Of a stretch of 64,000 nt of DNA, positions 1 to 22,590 are shown in pieces; the stretch's first letter is position 1; every line of letters begins with the position of its first letter. Source of the DNA: Lagopus muta (taxonomy: Eukaryota > Chordata > Aves > Galliformes > Phasianidae); the NCBI RefSeq assembly GCF_023343835.1, contig NC_064437.1:42185967-42249966 (forward strand), in the 5' to 3' direction. Both the position numbers and the translations under genes were made by a program. The notes under the pieces are model-generated. The model made no database searches. It worked only from the letters and a program-made list of their open reading frames with translations, and was not told the origin of the DNA.

Positions 1-10241
<10,241 letters not shown>

Positions 10242-10715
10242 CACCCAACCCCTGGAACAGCATCTCTGCCTGGGACCACTCTTAGCGGTGTTTTCTTTCT
10301 TGGTTGTTTGAGAAATGAGAGGTTTTTGACAAAGCCCTACTTGAACCTCAGGACTTGTTCCCTAGCTGTGTGATGGTTGGTTGCGAAGCAGCCTTGGCAC
10401 TTGAGGCAGCCATCTGAGTACAAGCCAGATGGCAGAGCAGTTTGGTTTTAGCTCCATTCTGTTGGTTGAAAGAATCCTGCTGCTTTGCAGTCTTGACCCG
10501 TTACCCAAATTTGTCTGTCCCTACAGCCACCCACAGGTTCCACAGGACTGTTCATCTTGGGCTCAACGTACTGTTCAAGCCCTTCTTTCATCAGATTATA
10601 AAAACAGTATTGTAGCTGAACGCGTTTGCTGTGCGGTTCTGCGAATGATGCTGAAGCTTTTGGATGTGCTGTGATTTTGGATGACCTTTAATAAAAATGT
10701 ATAAAAATATATATC
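10242..10715 (+). other. OIT3: OIT3 3'UTR
   Basis: This is non-coding sequence after the OIT3 TGA. It ends shortly after an AATAAA hexamer at 10690-10695. The end point is inferred from that signal. Confidence 0.65.
10690..10695 (+). terminator. OIT3: OIT3 polyadenylation signal AATAAA
   Basis: A canonical AATAAA lies 449 bases after the OIT3 stop, within an A/T-rich stretch. It is the first canonical hexamer downstream of the stop codon. Confidence 0.7.
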
Positions 10716-13700
10716 CCATAACGTGCAAGTTCCTTGGCGCTACTGAACAGTTGTCAATTCAGGCAGCTGAAACTAGGTCTATCACAGGCACATTTGTAGG
10801 TTATTTTAAAGTAGTCATAGGTATTTAATAACGTTTTTTAATTGTCTTTTGATAATTGCATGCAGTTTGTGTCTCTTGTATTTAGCGTATCATTGTTCTT
10901 TCTTTCTCTTTTCTGTTTTCTCTCCATCCCTTCCAACAGTGTGGTGCCTATTGTAAGTGCTGTAGCACTTCTGTTTGAAGGAAAAGACCATTAAAAATCT
11001 AAACACGCCCACCCCAAGTGTGCTGCTACCAAGTCTGTGTTTGAAGGTTCTGATGATGCATTACTCTGCACAGGAGGGGCTGTGCCTCTGCCAGAGGGAT
11101 TTGAGCAATGCATATTTACAAATGATTACTGCAAATACTTAATGTGGATGGTTGCTGGGGACAGGAGGCATTGCGGCCTTGTTTGTGGTCTCCTCGTGGG
11201 TAAGAAGTGGCTGGAGATGCAATTACTGGTGATGGTGGTGACGTGATGCTAGTCAGAATTCCCTCTGAGCCACCAAACTCCTTCCAAAGAGAACAAAAGG
11301 GGTGATAGCTCAGGGCCCTCTGAGTATCACTTAGGAGCAGGACTGCTGTGTGGTGGAGGATTACAAGAGCAGATGGAAGGAGGTGAGCAGTGAAGAATGA
11401 AGAAAGAGGCAGGGCTGGGGGCTGAAGAAGCAGCTGTCCCCACTGGTGGCTATGGCACAGCAATGTGCTCACATGGTTCTCTGCTAGAGGGCTCACCATG
11501 TGCAGCCCCATTGTGTGTGGGTTGAGAGGTATGCTGCAGGTCCCCCTTAGTCTGCATTACTGATTTTCTGCTTCAGTTGGAAGCAGCAAATTGCTGCCAA
11601 GGCCAAGATTTGTTGCTGCTCTGAAATGGAGGGTGAGACTTTGTGAAGAGACCATTTAGAAGGGAGTCACAAATCACCCCAGCAATATTCCATTCCTCAG
11701 ATTTATTTGTTCTGGTGACTGACATTTCAGTGACGAATGGGTGTTTGATGGACTGAGAGTTTTGTGATTTTTCTAAATGGTTTCATGGCTGCATTTCTGC
11801 TTTGGGGATATATGTGTGTGTGCATCCGTGCTAGACAGAACAAATGAAAGTTTTCCTGGGAAAGTAAGTGGAAATGGAAGGACATTTTTCATGTTATCTA
11901 ACCATATGTAATGAAAAAGAAATGAAAAAGCCCCCTTCTTGCATCACTATGCTCTCCTGGTTCTGCTGATTCACTTCTGCATTACCACCACAGTGGCAAT
12001 TTCCTGCTGTCACTTCTTCGCTTAGGCAGCCTCTGTTGCATGTTCTTATTTTGATAAAACAAGAGCTGGGAAATGAAATTAATTAGCTGGTGCATTCTGG
12101 AGAAGCAATGGGTGTTTTTGTTAATGTGAGATGGATGTGGGGAGTGGTGGGAAGGGGAGATTAGTTTCTCTGCTTGCTTTAGTTATGGTTCACATTATTT
12201 GGTTCTTCCTGACAAATTAATACAAAGCAGCCTTTCTGCTCCACAGCTTTTTGTTAAGTCATTTGGAGGAGCCGTAAGGAGGAAAAACTGCTCTGCATGG
12301 CCATGTGAATGGCACAGTGTCTGGTTTGTCCTGCAAGCAGGGTAGTGGTTCTGCTATCTGCCACTGCCCTGAGCCATCTCTACTCCAACAGAGAGGGAAT
12401 GGCTTCTAGGCAGAGAACTAAACCATTTCTCAAAGTCTTCTCTCTCCCTGGTTTACCTTCTGCTTCCATCTGTCTTCTTTGTCAGCTTTACATCTTGGTC
12501 TTGAAATCAAAGGCCAGACTTGCATAAGAGCCAAGGGATTTGTTCTTCTATTTAATTTAATCACCCACGCCACAGAGCAGAAACAACCACACTGCAGAAG
12601 CAGGTACTGAGTGTGTGGAAGGCACCACACTGGTGCTCCTGAGGGCCCCTGGGCACTGCTGAGTGTGGTTCCAGGTCCAAGCAGTGTCAGTGCTGCCTGC
12701 CACATGGGGCTGGTGTTCTGGCTGATGTCGCTGCATTCTCATATGAAATGAGAGTCAGAATGGTAGATGTTCAGGAGGAGCCATCTCCAGTCCATGTTTG
12801 TGTCCATTGTGGAGATGCAGAGATTGCTGTTTGAGGCACTGCTGCTGGAAGAGAGCACGCAGACCAGCCAGCTCAAACATCAGTAGGAGCTGAAGTCATC
12901 CTGCCAAAGCGCGAAGCCAACAGGAAGCCTCCAGGTAAGCACACTATCTTTGTCCTGTTCAGAGCAGAAACAAAGATGACCCAAGCTTTGGGAACTGAGC
13001 TGCGGAGTCCCATGTTCCAATGGCTGCACACTGCTGAGGAGCAGGAGCAGCACGGAGGGGAAGCCATTATTTGTTCAGCTGCAGACATTTTACTATACTT
13101 CATGCACCATTTCTATCCCTGAGTCACTGCCACCACTTGAAGTTTTGAGTTTTCCTGTTGAGCTGCTCGTGGCTTTTTTTCATATTCCCACAGCTTACTT
13201 TTGTAGTGAAAAATGTGCTTCTTCAATAGCTGCCCCACCAGCAGCAGTCTGAGTTGTTTTGTTGTGAATGGTAGTTTGAAAGCACGGAAGAATTATTTAT
13301 GTTAGTGGTGTCTCCAAAGTGTCAGTCTGTGGACAGAGATTTTGTTCAGAACCCTTGGAATCCTCCAGTGTATGTCATTGTCTGTTATCAGTTGCTTGCC
13401 CTGGCTTTAATCTGTTATCGGGTTACTGAGTTTGACAAGACATATTATTTAAATTGTGTCATAAGAGTGTGCTAACATTTAGAACTGGCAACAGGCATGA
13501 TTTCACCAATGAAATGCAACATTTGGGAAGTGTTCGGAATGAGAAATGTTTCCTTCCCATCCCTAGCCAAAAGAATGTGTTTCTTAGATGGCATATGAGC
13601 GTGTCCAGCCTCACGCTCTGATAGACATATGCTGCAGTGAAACTTGGCAGTGCAGTATTCACTCTCCACTGGCGTTAGCACAGCCAGGAAAGGATGTCAT

Positions 13701-15258
13701 TGCAATTGACACTGCAACTATGAATGAAGGTCCTCCTCTATGGAAGACATCTCAGTGCACCTTATACTATCACTTCCAATTCCCTGTTTTTGTACCTTGG
13801 ACGACTCTTGTTGTTGCAGGCTATTTGGGACCAGATGATTCTCATTGCTGTTCACTATAAAGCAAAGATGACTAGCAAGAATAGGAATACAGGGCTTAAA
13901 TAATTTATAGCTCCACACACCCATTTAAACACAAACTAGAAGAAAGATAATGAAAACGGACTTTCTATTCTTGTTATATTACCTTCTGTAGCCTTAACTT
14001 TCCTGTGACAGCTGGAAGAACATAGCCATAAATATGTTTGCAGGAAACTGAAGAATTTTCATGTCGTGGCATGCACACCCAATAGCAACTTCCTTTCAGC
14101 AAGAAAAACAGTTGAAAAATGTCTGCAAATGTTATATGTTGATGAAATTCTGCATACCATCTTAAATTCTCATTTTAAACATAATAAAAGCTCCCAATAG
14201 CAGATGGAAGTATTAACCATGTTTTAAAGAATGCCTTCGGAGATGACTGATTGCTCTCAGCTGGCAGCATCTCTGCACCCACCAAGATAGCAAGTAAGCC
14301 CTGCCATCTAACAGATAAGCCTCCGGGGTCTGGAAAATCTCATCCAAGGCAACTGTGAGCCTTGTGTGTCCTTTGTGTGAAAGATGGAGATGGGTACTCA
14401 GCCATTTAGTGTTAACAGGGGTCCAGAAAGAAAAGCTTGCTAGAAGATACAGGAAGAAAATAATTAAACAGATACAGTCTGGGAGTCACTGAAAAAAAAA
14501 ATGCAGCTTCCTCTCCTGAGAATGTGTGAGAGTGCTGTAGGTGTGTAAGAGTAGCTGTGGATTAGTGCTCTGCACATCTGAGATGGGCTTTGGTCCTCTT
14601 CTGCCCAGGTATGAAACACACCAGTATCACAAACACGCCGAGTCCTTCTCATGTTGCCAAACCCCTGGGTGTTTTACATTGTTTCATCAAGTATTAAATA
14701 AGCAGAGTAGTCAGAGTGTGTAATGATAGAATAGAAAATGTGAGGGGTGCATGTGAGCATCACACTGAGAGCAAATCACTCCTCTCCTTCAGTCTCCAGA
14801 GATGGAAAAACGTAGTGTGGCCACAGGCTGAGATTGTCAGAGGCTGCAGAGGCCTAATGCTTCACACTGCAAATGAGAAAGTTAAGGGGCAGGGGATACT
14901 AGCAGAGTGGCAAACAAACAAGTAAAGCCCCTTGTTTATAACCAGCACTGAGTCCTGCTTGCCTTTCCAGATCAGTCTGCAGAGAAAATTGGCATCAGAT
15001 CATTCTGATAGAGCTGGAAAGGGATAGGGCAGTGTAACTGCAGCTGCGGAGGACAGCAGGCATCTCTGCCCTACTTGCACAGGCTGCCTCCCCTTTTGCT
15101 GCCTTCTGCTCCAAAGCTGCAGCCAATGCGTGTTGCTTGGCCAAGGTCCCTGTGTCCCATGCTTGGCCAGAGGGCTGCTGGAAGTCACTGAGAAGAAGCG
15201 CCGTGTGTGAGAGGGAGCGTTGGCAGCAGCTCGTGAAGGCCAGGGGTTCTGCTCTGCT
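10716..15258. other. Intergenic region between convergent OIT3 and PLA2G12B
   Basis: This stretch of about 4.5 kb has no recognisable exon on either strand. The left part may hold alternative OIT3 3' ends and the right part must hold the PLA2G12B 3'UTR. I found no canonical AATAAA for PLA2G12B within about 1 kb of its stop, so that UTR end is not placed. Confidence 0.5.
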
Positions 15259-18200
15259 TCATAGCTCGTCTCGCTCTTCCTCGCTGCAAATGCAGGCGCT
15301 CCGCTGGCTGTTCATGAAGGGCCGGCAGCCCAGGGTCCAGACAGCATTGAACACTGTGTCTGCGACGGACTCACAGGCTGCGGGGAAGGAAGAGATCAGG
15401 CAGTCAGGAGCGGGCTCTGTAGGGCATTGGCAGGCTGAGCCCTGTGCTGAGTCCTGTGGTATTGCAGTTGGGAACATGGACTGTTTCTGGGTATTGTATT
15501 TGTACAAATCCAGAAGTTACCTTCAGCAAAAAAGTGGGGACTCTTCTCCTCCTGATGCGGCACCAACTTCCCTCCCTGCCAGCCACGTCTCTCAGGCTTT
15601 TCTGCTTGGTGGATCACTTGCAGCACTGCAACTAGTGCTGTGTACCCAGCAGATTTCCCACTAGACATTGGCAGCACTGTTTCTCCCAGCTGCCTCTCCT
15701 TACAACTGTTTATAGCCACTATGAACTAATCTTTGCAGGTGTTTGGAAGGTGCAGTGCCAGCATGCTGTGACTGCAACAGTGTGCCTGACTGCTAGCCCC
15801 TTTCTTTCCTCTAAAACAGCCCTTGTCAGATCAACAGGTTAATATAAGATCTTTTAAGGTTGTGGCTCAGTGGTGCTATCTGTAGTGCCATTGTCATCTC
15901 TTATCTGTGAACCAGAGCCCAGTCCCTGGTTCTCCAACTCATTGGCCCTTGGCCATGTACAGGTTTGAGCATGTGGCTCGCAGGCTCTGGAAGACTTTTT
16001 GATCTTCCATGAAGGTATCTGAACTCTCAGGGAGGGCATCCAAGGATTAAAAGAATTGCTTCTAGGGGTTTTGGTTTCCTTTTTCTCCTTTCCACACATC
16101 TTTCCTAGCATGTCCCCATGTTAAATAACTTCAGATGTCCATCCCTGGGGCAGGAGCGTGTATTCTCCCTCAGCACTGACCCATCTTTAACACTACTGGG
16201 CAGACACCCTGCTCCCTTCTGCAGGTTTCTGCTTTGTTTGGCAAAGAGGTGTCTCCCTGTGCACACCCTCCCTTCCCTGCCACCACTTGTTCCCTACTTG
16301 GGGGATTTGAGCTGGGGAGCCTACCTTCCACCTTGGAGACAAAGCCAAGGCTGCGCTTGAGATCAGAGCAGATGGAATGGAGGCACCAGCGGAACTTGGC
16401 ATCGCAGCGGTATTTGTTGGCTCCACAGGTGTCATAACAAATGTCCAGCTGGTTGCAGCACTTGGTCATGGCAGGGATACCCAAATCTAGCTGGGAAATG
16501 AAAGAAAAGGAGCATCTCTTGGCTGCTTCCTGGCCTCAAAATCGCACAGCCACAAGTGGCTGAGAATTTACAGTGCCCGACTGGCTCAGTGCCCCCAAAC
16601 CAGAGGTATGGCAGAGCCTCCATTTCTCTTTCTTTGTTTTTGCACAGCCTGCTTCTTGGCCTAGTAAATCATCTAAAAGGGTTATCAATGCCTTGCTTCT
16701 TACAGATGTGTTTATGGGACCAAGGACAAACACAGCTTGCTTGGAGAGAACCTGCAGCTTAGCTAATAACTGTGGGTGGGTGGAGCAAGTCTGTCTCCTA
16801 GAGGGATGGGACTCATTAGCTAGTTAGAAATTCTTCCTCTTTTCAGCCTTCCTCATGCAGTATTTATTTAGGAGATGTGTTTTTTCTTCATTGCATTCAG
16901 TGCTCATGATTGCCTGCATAAGGAGGTGGCACCGCAGAAATCCCCACAAGGTTTGCAATGAAACGTGGTTTAAGGAACTAATCTAACATGAAAAATGGGC
17001 TTTAAAGGGAGGGTTTTTTGGAGCAGGAATCTGTCTAATTGCTTCTTCATAGGCAGCAGTAATGCACTGGCTGAATAGTAATTCCTGCTCTAAGAGCCTC
17101 CTGGGAGAGCTCTTCCTGGTGATTCCAATATTATTTCATTAATTGCCTTTAAAGTGGTGAAAAGGTACAGTATTAATGCCTACAGTTTTATTTCAGTGCT
17201 CAAGAGAGGCAAAAAGCATGGGAAGGACAAAGGGCCAGGCGAGGATAATACATTCAGGCATTGCTGCTTGTGCGTTATGTTAATGCTCAATTAGCGTAGG
17301 CCCTGAGCTGCCCAGTGTTGGGTGTTTTCTGTCCTAAAGGCAGAGAACTGATGATATCTTTTTTTTCCCCCCACACTGATGCTCTGCTTGGCCAGCCCTT
17401 TTCTTCTTGTAGTGCTAATCTGCTCAGGAATCTTTCAGTACCTACAAAGCAACAGGTCAGGCCTTCATAAGCCTAACTTCTGCCTACATGATTCCTGCTT
17501 GTCTTCCATTAGCAGCTGAGGTTTAATGCTTTCCTGACTGACAATAAATGGGGCCATGCTTAGGCTGACTCCTCCTCGCCTGCTGTCAGCAGCCAGCCAT
17601 GTCTCCTGGCAGTCCTGGCAGACAGCTCATCCCCAGCACAACCCACTGGTACTCCCTTCTCCAGAGCTGGGAGGAGAAGCATCGCACTGGCAGCACGCAG
17701 CACAGCTAAGCATAGTCCCTCCCCCACATCATTAGCAGCTTAGAGATGGTTAGCTGTGAGTAGAGAATTTCATTAGTTAGGAACAGTACATACACTTTGG
17801 GGTACCTTGAGCCCCAGAAAATAGGAGCTGCAGCCATTTGGTTCTTGGGGCTTGTAGTGAGGTCGTGGCATCGGAGCCTTCCCTGAGGAAGAAAGGAAAA
17901 ACATGAAGAACACTGATCTTCCCAAGGGCTGTACCAAAGAGCTCTGGGACTCTCCCCAGCTCTTAGCCATGGGTGAGTCCCTCTTCACAGCTGCAGCTGG
18001 GGCTATCCAGCTGCATTCTTAATTCCTCCAGAAATCTCCTCTCCACCCCCAGTGTGCTCAGGGTGAGGGAGCTACGGATCAATGCAGAGCCATTCCTGGC
18101 TGATCTTGGGCCCTGTGTTTGGTGATGTGCTGTTCTTTTAAGCTCTGTTTCTTCTTGTCAGCACTGATAACCATTTCAGATACTTTTCCCTTTTTTTCTT

Positions 18201-21200
18201 CCAGGGTACCTGAATTACCTGCCATCAATACAGCTGTAAGTCTGTTGTGTTTTTGGAAAGGCCTCACAGCAGAATCCCTTAGAAGGTCATATGTGGGAAC
18301 ACTCCCAGCACCTTCTAAATTAAAAACTGCCTGAGTGGTTTTGTTTAAACAACAGGCTTGCAACAAATAGCAAACCAAAACACTGTCTGGCTGTGGGATG
18401 TCAATAGGCAGCTTTTTCCAGCCCTACACAAATGCAGTAGGCTTCAGGGATTTAACTGTCTGCAGGCTGAGATAAAGCTCTCCTGCTGACTTTCTCAGCA
18501 GGCAGTGGCATTTGTGTGGGGAGGTATTTCTCAGTGCTATTGTCTCCCCTTTTTGTCCCCTTCAAATAGGCCAGATCTGGTTCCTGCTCCAAATAGTTCT
18601 CTAGTGCAGAAAGCATTGTTGTTCTGAGCAGGTAGAACTGAATTAAGAGTAGTGAAAGAACACCAATCAGTTGGTCACAGCACATTGCCATTACAAGATT
18701 GCCTTTGCACCAATACGTAATTTAAGTCCATTGAGATATGCTGGCATTTTGATGGTTATGCTATAGAGAGAAGGGATTGTGTCTATAGATCGGCTGAATC
18801 TTATAACCCAAAACTCACAGGCAATACAGTGAGAGGAGGACTGCTCCCTGGATGCATTTCACAGCGCAAGTACAGTTTTGGAAGGGACCAAGAGCTGGGA
18901 CTCAGAGTTCAACCCAAGCTGAGGAAGGAAGCAGAGGCAAGTTCACAGTTCAAGGTGGATTTTGCAGGATGAGAACAAATTTTAATGACTTGCTTGTAAT
19001 ATTGGCAGTAAGTTATGATCTTGCAGCACGTTGTCAGTTATGGGGTAAGAAGGGAGAGCAGGAGTGGGGCTATTTTTGGATATGGAAGTAACTGTTTCCA
19101 GGGAAAATCTTCAATAAGCTTAAGCTACAGCTATTGTGATGTCTTACACAGGTGGCTGAAGTGAAAAAATATCTGGTGAGTACTGCGGAATCAACAGAAG
19201 TGCTCAAGATGAGCCCATGTAGGAAAGCCACCTCCTCCTCTCTGACAAATTGAGCTTAATCATTTGTCAAGTGCACCTTTCTGAACTCCTTCTCAGCTAG
19301 ATAAAGTCCAAGACACCACGCTTAACCTCTCTCCCACAGCTTGTTTTGTAGCTCAGGAAAACAAAAACAAAAGCAAGGCACCATTTACAAGTAATCCTCA
19401 TTCTACACATAGCAACTCTGTGATTGATATCGCTTACTGCTTGCCTCTCCTATGGGCACGTCTGTGATGGGGAGGGGATGAGGTAAGTCCTGCCAGCTGG
19501 GTTTCATCACTTGCCACACAGCCCTGCTGAGAAAGCTTCTTCTGTAGAGTAATATTTCAGGGCACAGTCTCATTGGCATCATAGAGAACTGAGGTCGAGC
19601 TGCTAATGGGAAGTGAGTTTCCCTGATGCATTTTAATATCTCCAGGCTGCCGTAGCTGTATCAAGGGACTGCGGAACAGCCAGCTGGCTAGAGGAGATCT
19701 CTGGCCCATGCAGGAGGTCTCAGGCACTGCAGTGCTGGTACAGTGGGGCAGGGGAATGCAATACATTTCTATGTGAATAGATGGTCCTGGGGTCCCACAC
19801 TGTGACCCTCCAAGTCCTGCCTGCCTAGACAGCTGGGAGAAGTTATTCAGGGATTTACTCCCTGTTCAGGACACTGTTCCCCCCAAGATGCTTACAGAGG
19901 TTTCATAGTAAGGGGGAGATATTTTCCAGCAAATACTTGTATAAACAAAATTTCCTGATTTAAGGGAGTAATCTGTCATGTTGTCTGTTTTCTCACCTCA
20001 CCAGGTGCTGATAAATCCAATCTAGCAGCCAGAACAGCCAGTTCTTTGTGCTCAGCTGAAGATGGATGTGTCAATTACAGGTGAGTCCTGACCTTTATCG
20101 TGGCAAAATAAGCAATTATCAGTATCCCTTGTCTGAAATGAAAGAGTGGAATGCACCAATTTTATTCCTTGGCTGGAGAGAGAGCAATCAGGCCCTGATT
20201 CAGCAGCAAGGCAATACAGATGGCTGGCATTCATTCTTCAGGGCACAGGCATTTAGTCTCACTGGTTTGGGATCCTCCCTGCATCCCCTCCAACTACATG
20301 AGCTAGAGTCCAGCACAGGCAAGTAGTTCTGGGGGGGCCAGAAGGACCTGTGGAAGTATGTGAGCAGTGTTTGAGAATTGCTGCTTCTGCCAATGCTTAA
20401 TACTTGTTCAGGAGAGGACAAAAAACACTGCTAAAGAAGTACTTGTTGTTTTCCTTTCAAGGTAAAGCATTTCTCTGATATGAAGCAGGATGTTCCAGAG
20501 GAATGGGCAGGCCTTTGCACAGGAGCAGGGCAGTGGAGCCAGGACAGGGGAAAGCCATGGCCTGAGAGCAATGACTTCTCTGGAACAATGGTGAGTCATG
20601 AGCCTCCCTGAATCGAGCTTCGTCACCCATCTTCCCTTCCGTGGCCTCAGCACACTATAGCATCTGTATTTCTCCCTATGTCTTCCCCACTGTGGGCTCA
20701 GGAGATGTTTCCATCGGGCTGAGGAACATTGCAGATAGGCCCACACAGCCCAGGGAGACACAGTGTGCAGCCCACTTCCTAGAAGAAGTGGGATGTGTGT
20801 GGACAGAAACTGAGCTGGGAGGATCTCTCCAAAGCATAGAGTCCATGACTGTAAACTGGAATGCTCAAGGCAAGAAGGGATGAAAACACCTCAGTGCTCA
20901 CAGGCATCTTGCTCAGGCAGTCTCAGCTCAGGATGTGGGATGAAACTGGGAGGAAAGTACCTGGTGGGTATTGCTGGACGGGCAGGTGACAGAGGGCTGG
21001 GCTCTCTCCCAGGACAGATACGGGAAGCTGGCAGCAGGATGCAGTTCCTGCTGTTCCCAAACAGCAGGTTGGATGTTAAGAAAAACTTATCCCATAGAGT
21101 GGAAGTGCATTGAAACAGGGTGCTGAGGGGGCTGGTGGGGTCACCATCCCTGGAGGTGTTCCAGAGCCACAGAAATGAGGCACTGAGGAACGTGGGCAGG

Positions 21201-22423
21201 TGGGGGTGTGCTGAGTGAGTTGAGAGGGCTCTTCCGACCTGAATGATTCTATGAAGCTGGTTGGTATCCTGCTGATGGCTACTGCTGCCTGGGCCCATCC
21301 AGTGCTCTGTGTCCACACCAGGGGTGTGCCACAGCCCTGTTGCTCTGTCACCTGTGCACTTCCAGGCTGCCTTTGCCTGTTGTCCCTGGGTTGACTGCCC
21401 CCACTACAAATCAAACTCTTCCTTTTTAGTAAATCTCTCAAAGTCCAAGGCGAGCAGCACTGCCTCATTCCGCCTTGAGTACTAAAGTTCCTCCATGGTG
21501 ACATGGGTTCCGTTTACTTTCCTGTTATCTCCCCTCCTCCAACCCTTGCTATTAGCCAACCTGCAGCTGCTGAATAACCCACTCCGAAGGTTGCTGAGAT
21601 TACGGCTACCATTGGCTCCACCAACCCCTTCTCCTCAGGGCTGCTCTTCCTCCCTAGCAGGCCTGGTAGCTGGCAGCCAGGCTGCTTGCATACTCTTCTT
21701 ACATCCTCTCCTCTTGTTCTGTTGTCCCTGGCACTGAGCAGGCTGCTTTCGTTAAGAGGGATGAGGAGGTGAGGGTTCCCTGTGCTGGAACCAGCAGCAC
21801 AGCCATGACTCATGCAGTGACCCATCTGTGCTGAACAGGGCAGGGGTTTGGTTATGGGTGCAAGAGGCTGTGGTCTCAGGGAAGGAGAGCTGTGGGTGTC
21901 AGGGAACGCAGGAGCAGGGAGAGAAGGGCTGTGCGGGGACATGGGGTAGCAGCGTGTCTCTGAGGGCTCCATCAGCATCAGATTAGGAAAGTAGTAGAAT
22001 GTATCTGTTACTGGCATAGAGCAATGTGTACAATGTGTAGACAGGCCGACTTTGCTGATGGCCTTGCTGCCCACCCCGGCGGCTCCTGTGCAGAACAGAC
22101 AGACAGTGCCTATTGCAGCAATTGAAGCTGTCCCCAGCCCCAGACACAGTGCTCTGCCCCGTGTCCCCATTGTGGGACACCCCTCACTTACCGTATCGAC
22201 ACCTGTATTGGCAAACGCCATTTTTCCCCCCGAGCAGTTCCAAGAAAGAGTCAAAGTAGCTGTTAACCGTCTCGAAGCTGTCCCGGATGGCCCCGATGCC
22301 CCACTCCGGAAAGTAGGACTCTGTGTAGGAGGTTTGGGCGGTGTTCTCCTGCGTGGTTTCCTCGGTGCTGTGCCCCAGGCACAGGGTCAGGCACAGAACC
22401 GCTGCCTCCAGGAGCAGCCGCAT
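15259..22423 (-). CDS. PLA2G12B: PLA2G12B (group XIIB secretory phospholipase A2-like protein), complete
   Basis: There are four coding exons on the minus strand, in gene order 22423-22192, 17882-17794, 16490-16325 and 15377-15259. Split codons match at every junction and the total is 201 residues (human about 195). The start at 22423 gives a signal peptide, [17 protein letters not shown]; two in-frame upstream ATGs would put basic sequence in front of it. The conserved body includes [32 protein letters not shown], and the helix [14 protein letters not shown]. In active secreted PLA2s that helix reads CCxxHD. Here residue 122 is leucine, as known for mammalian PLA2G12B, so the enzyme should be inactive. 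The C-terminus is RDEL, an ER-retrieval type signal. In mammals and fish the protein promotes lipid loading of ApoB lipoproteins in liver and gut. The identification is firm; exon 4 is one residue shorter at its start than the human form I recall. Confidence 0.96.
15378..16324 (-). other. PLA2G12B: PLA2G12B intron 3
   Basis: The minus-strand donor is GTAGGC and the acceptor is CCCCGCAG. No other feature was seen in this 947-base intron. Confidence 0.85.
16491..17793 (-). other. PLA2G12B: PLA2G12B intron 2
   Basis: The donor is GTATGT and the acceptor is TTTCCCAG on the minus strand. The donor was placed three codons past a tempting GTACCC so that the KVPQS-LDLGIP junction matches the family. 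Confidence 0.85.
17883..22191 (-). other. PLA2G12B: PLA2G12B intron 1
   Basis: The donor is GTAAGT and the acceptor is CTTCCTCAG on the minus strand. The intron holds a CR1 tail near 20970-21258. A 246-codon open frame at 21514-22254 runs from the intron into exon 1 in another frame and has no recognisable domain. Confidence 0.85.
20970..21258 (+). mobile_element. CR1 retrotransposon 3' fragment (sense orientation)
   Basis: The fragment contains GGTTGGATGTTAAG, then GTCACCATCCCTGGAGGTGT, and ends near AATGATTCTATGA. These are characteristic blocks of the CR1 3' region. It lies in intron 1 of PLA2G12B, opposite to the gene. The 5' border is approximate. Confidence 0.85.
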
Positions 22424-22534
22424 CCTGCAGCCCGGACGCAGGCCCCGCGCCCTCATGCACGCCGATGTGTGGGCAGGGAGCAGTGGGAGCGAGCTGCGTG
22501 CGTGGGAGGAGGTGAGCACCCTGCTGCCCCGAAC

Positions 22535-22541
22535 TTTAAAC
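22535..22541 (-). promoter_or_regulatory. PLA2G12B: TATA-like box of PLA2G12B
   Basis: On the minus strand the sequence reads GTTTAAAG about 112 bases upstream of the ATG. It would place a start site near 22505-22510. The spacing is inferred; no transcript was seen. Confidence 0.4.
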
Positions 22542-22577
22542 GCTGCTGAGGGACCGGGATGAGGTCACAGCAATCAG

Positions 22578-22590
22578 AGTGCAAAGTGCA
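22578..22590. promoter_or_regulatory. PLA2G12B: DR1 element, HNF4-type, upstream of PLA2G12B
   Basis: AGTGCA-A-AGTGCA is a perfect direct repeat of a nuclear-receptor-like half site with one-base spacing. Its core GCAAAGTGCA resembles the HNF4 motif. An AGGTCA half site lies at 22562-22567. Mammalian PLA2G12B is known as an HNF4-alpha target, so position and motif agree. Binding itself is inference. Confidence 0.4.

Noticed and set aside
21514-22254. 246-codon open frame on the minus strand, the longest in the window
   Set aside because: It overlaps PLA2G12B exon 1 in another frame and runs into GC-rich intron. It has no domain, no hydrophobic or repeat pattern and no splice support.
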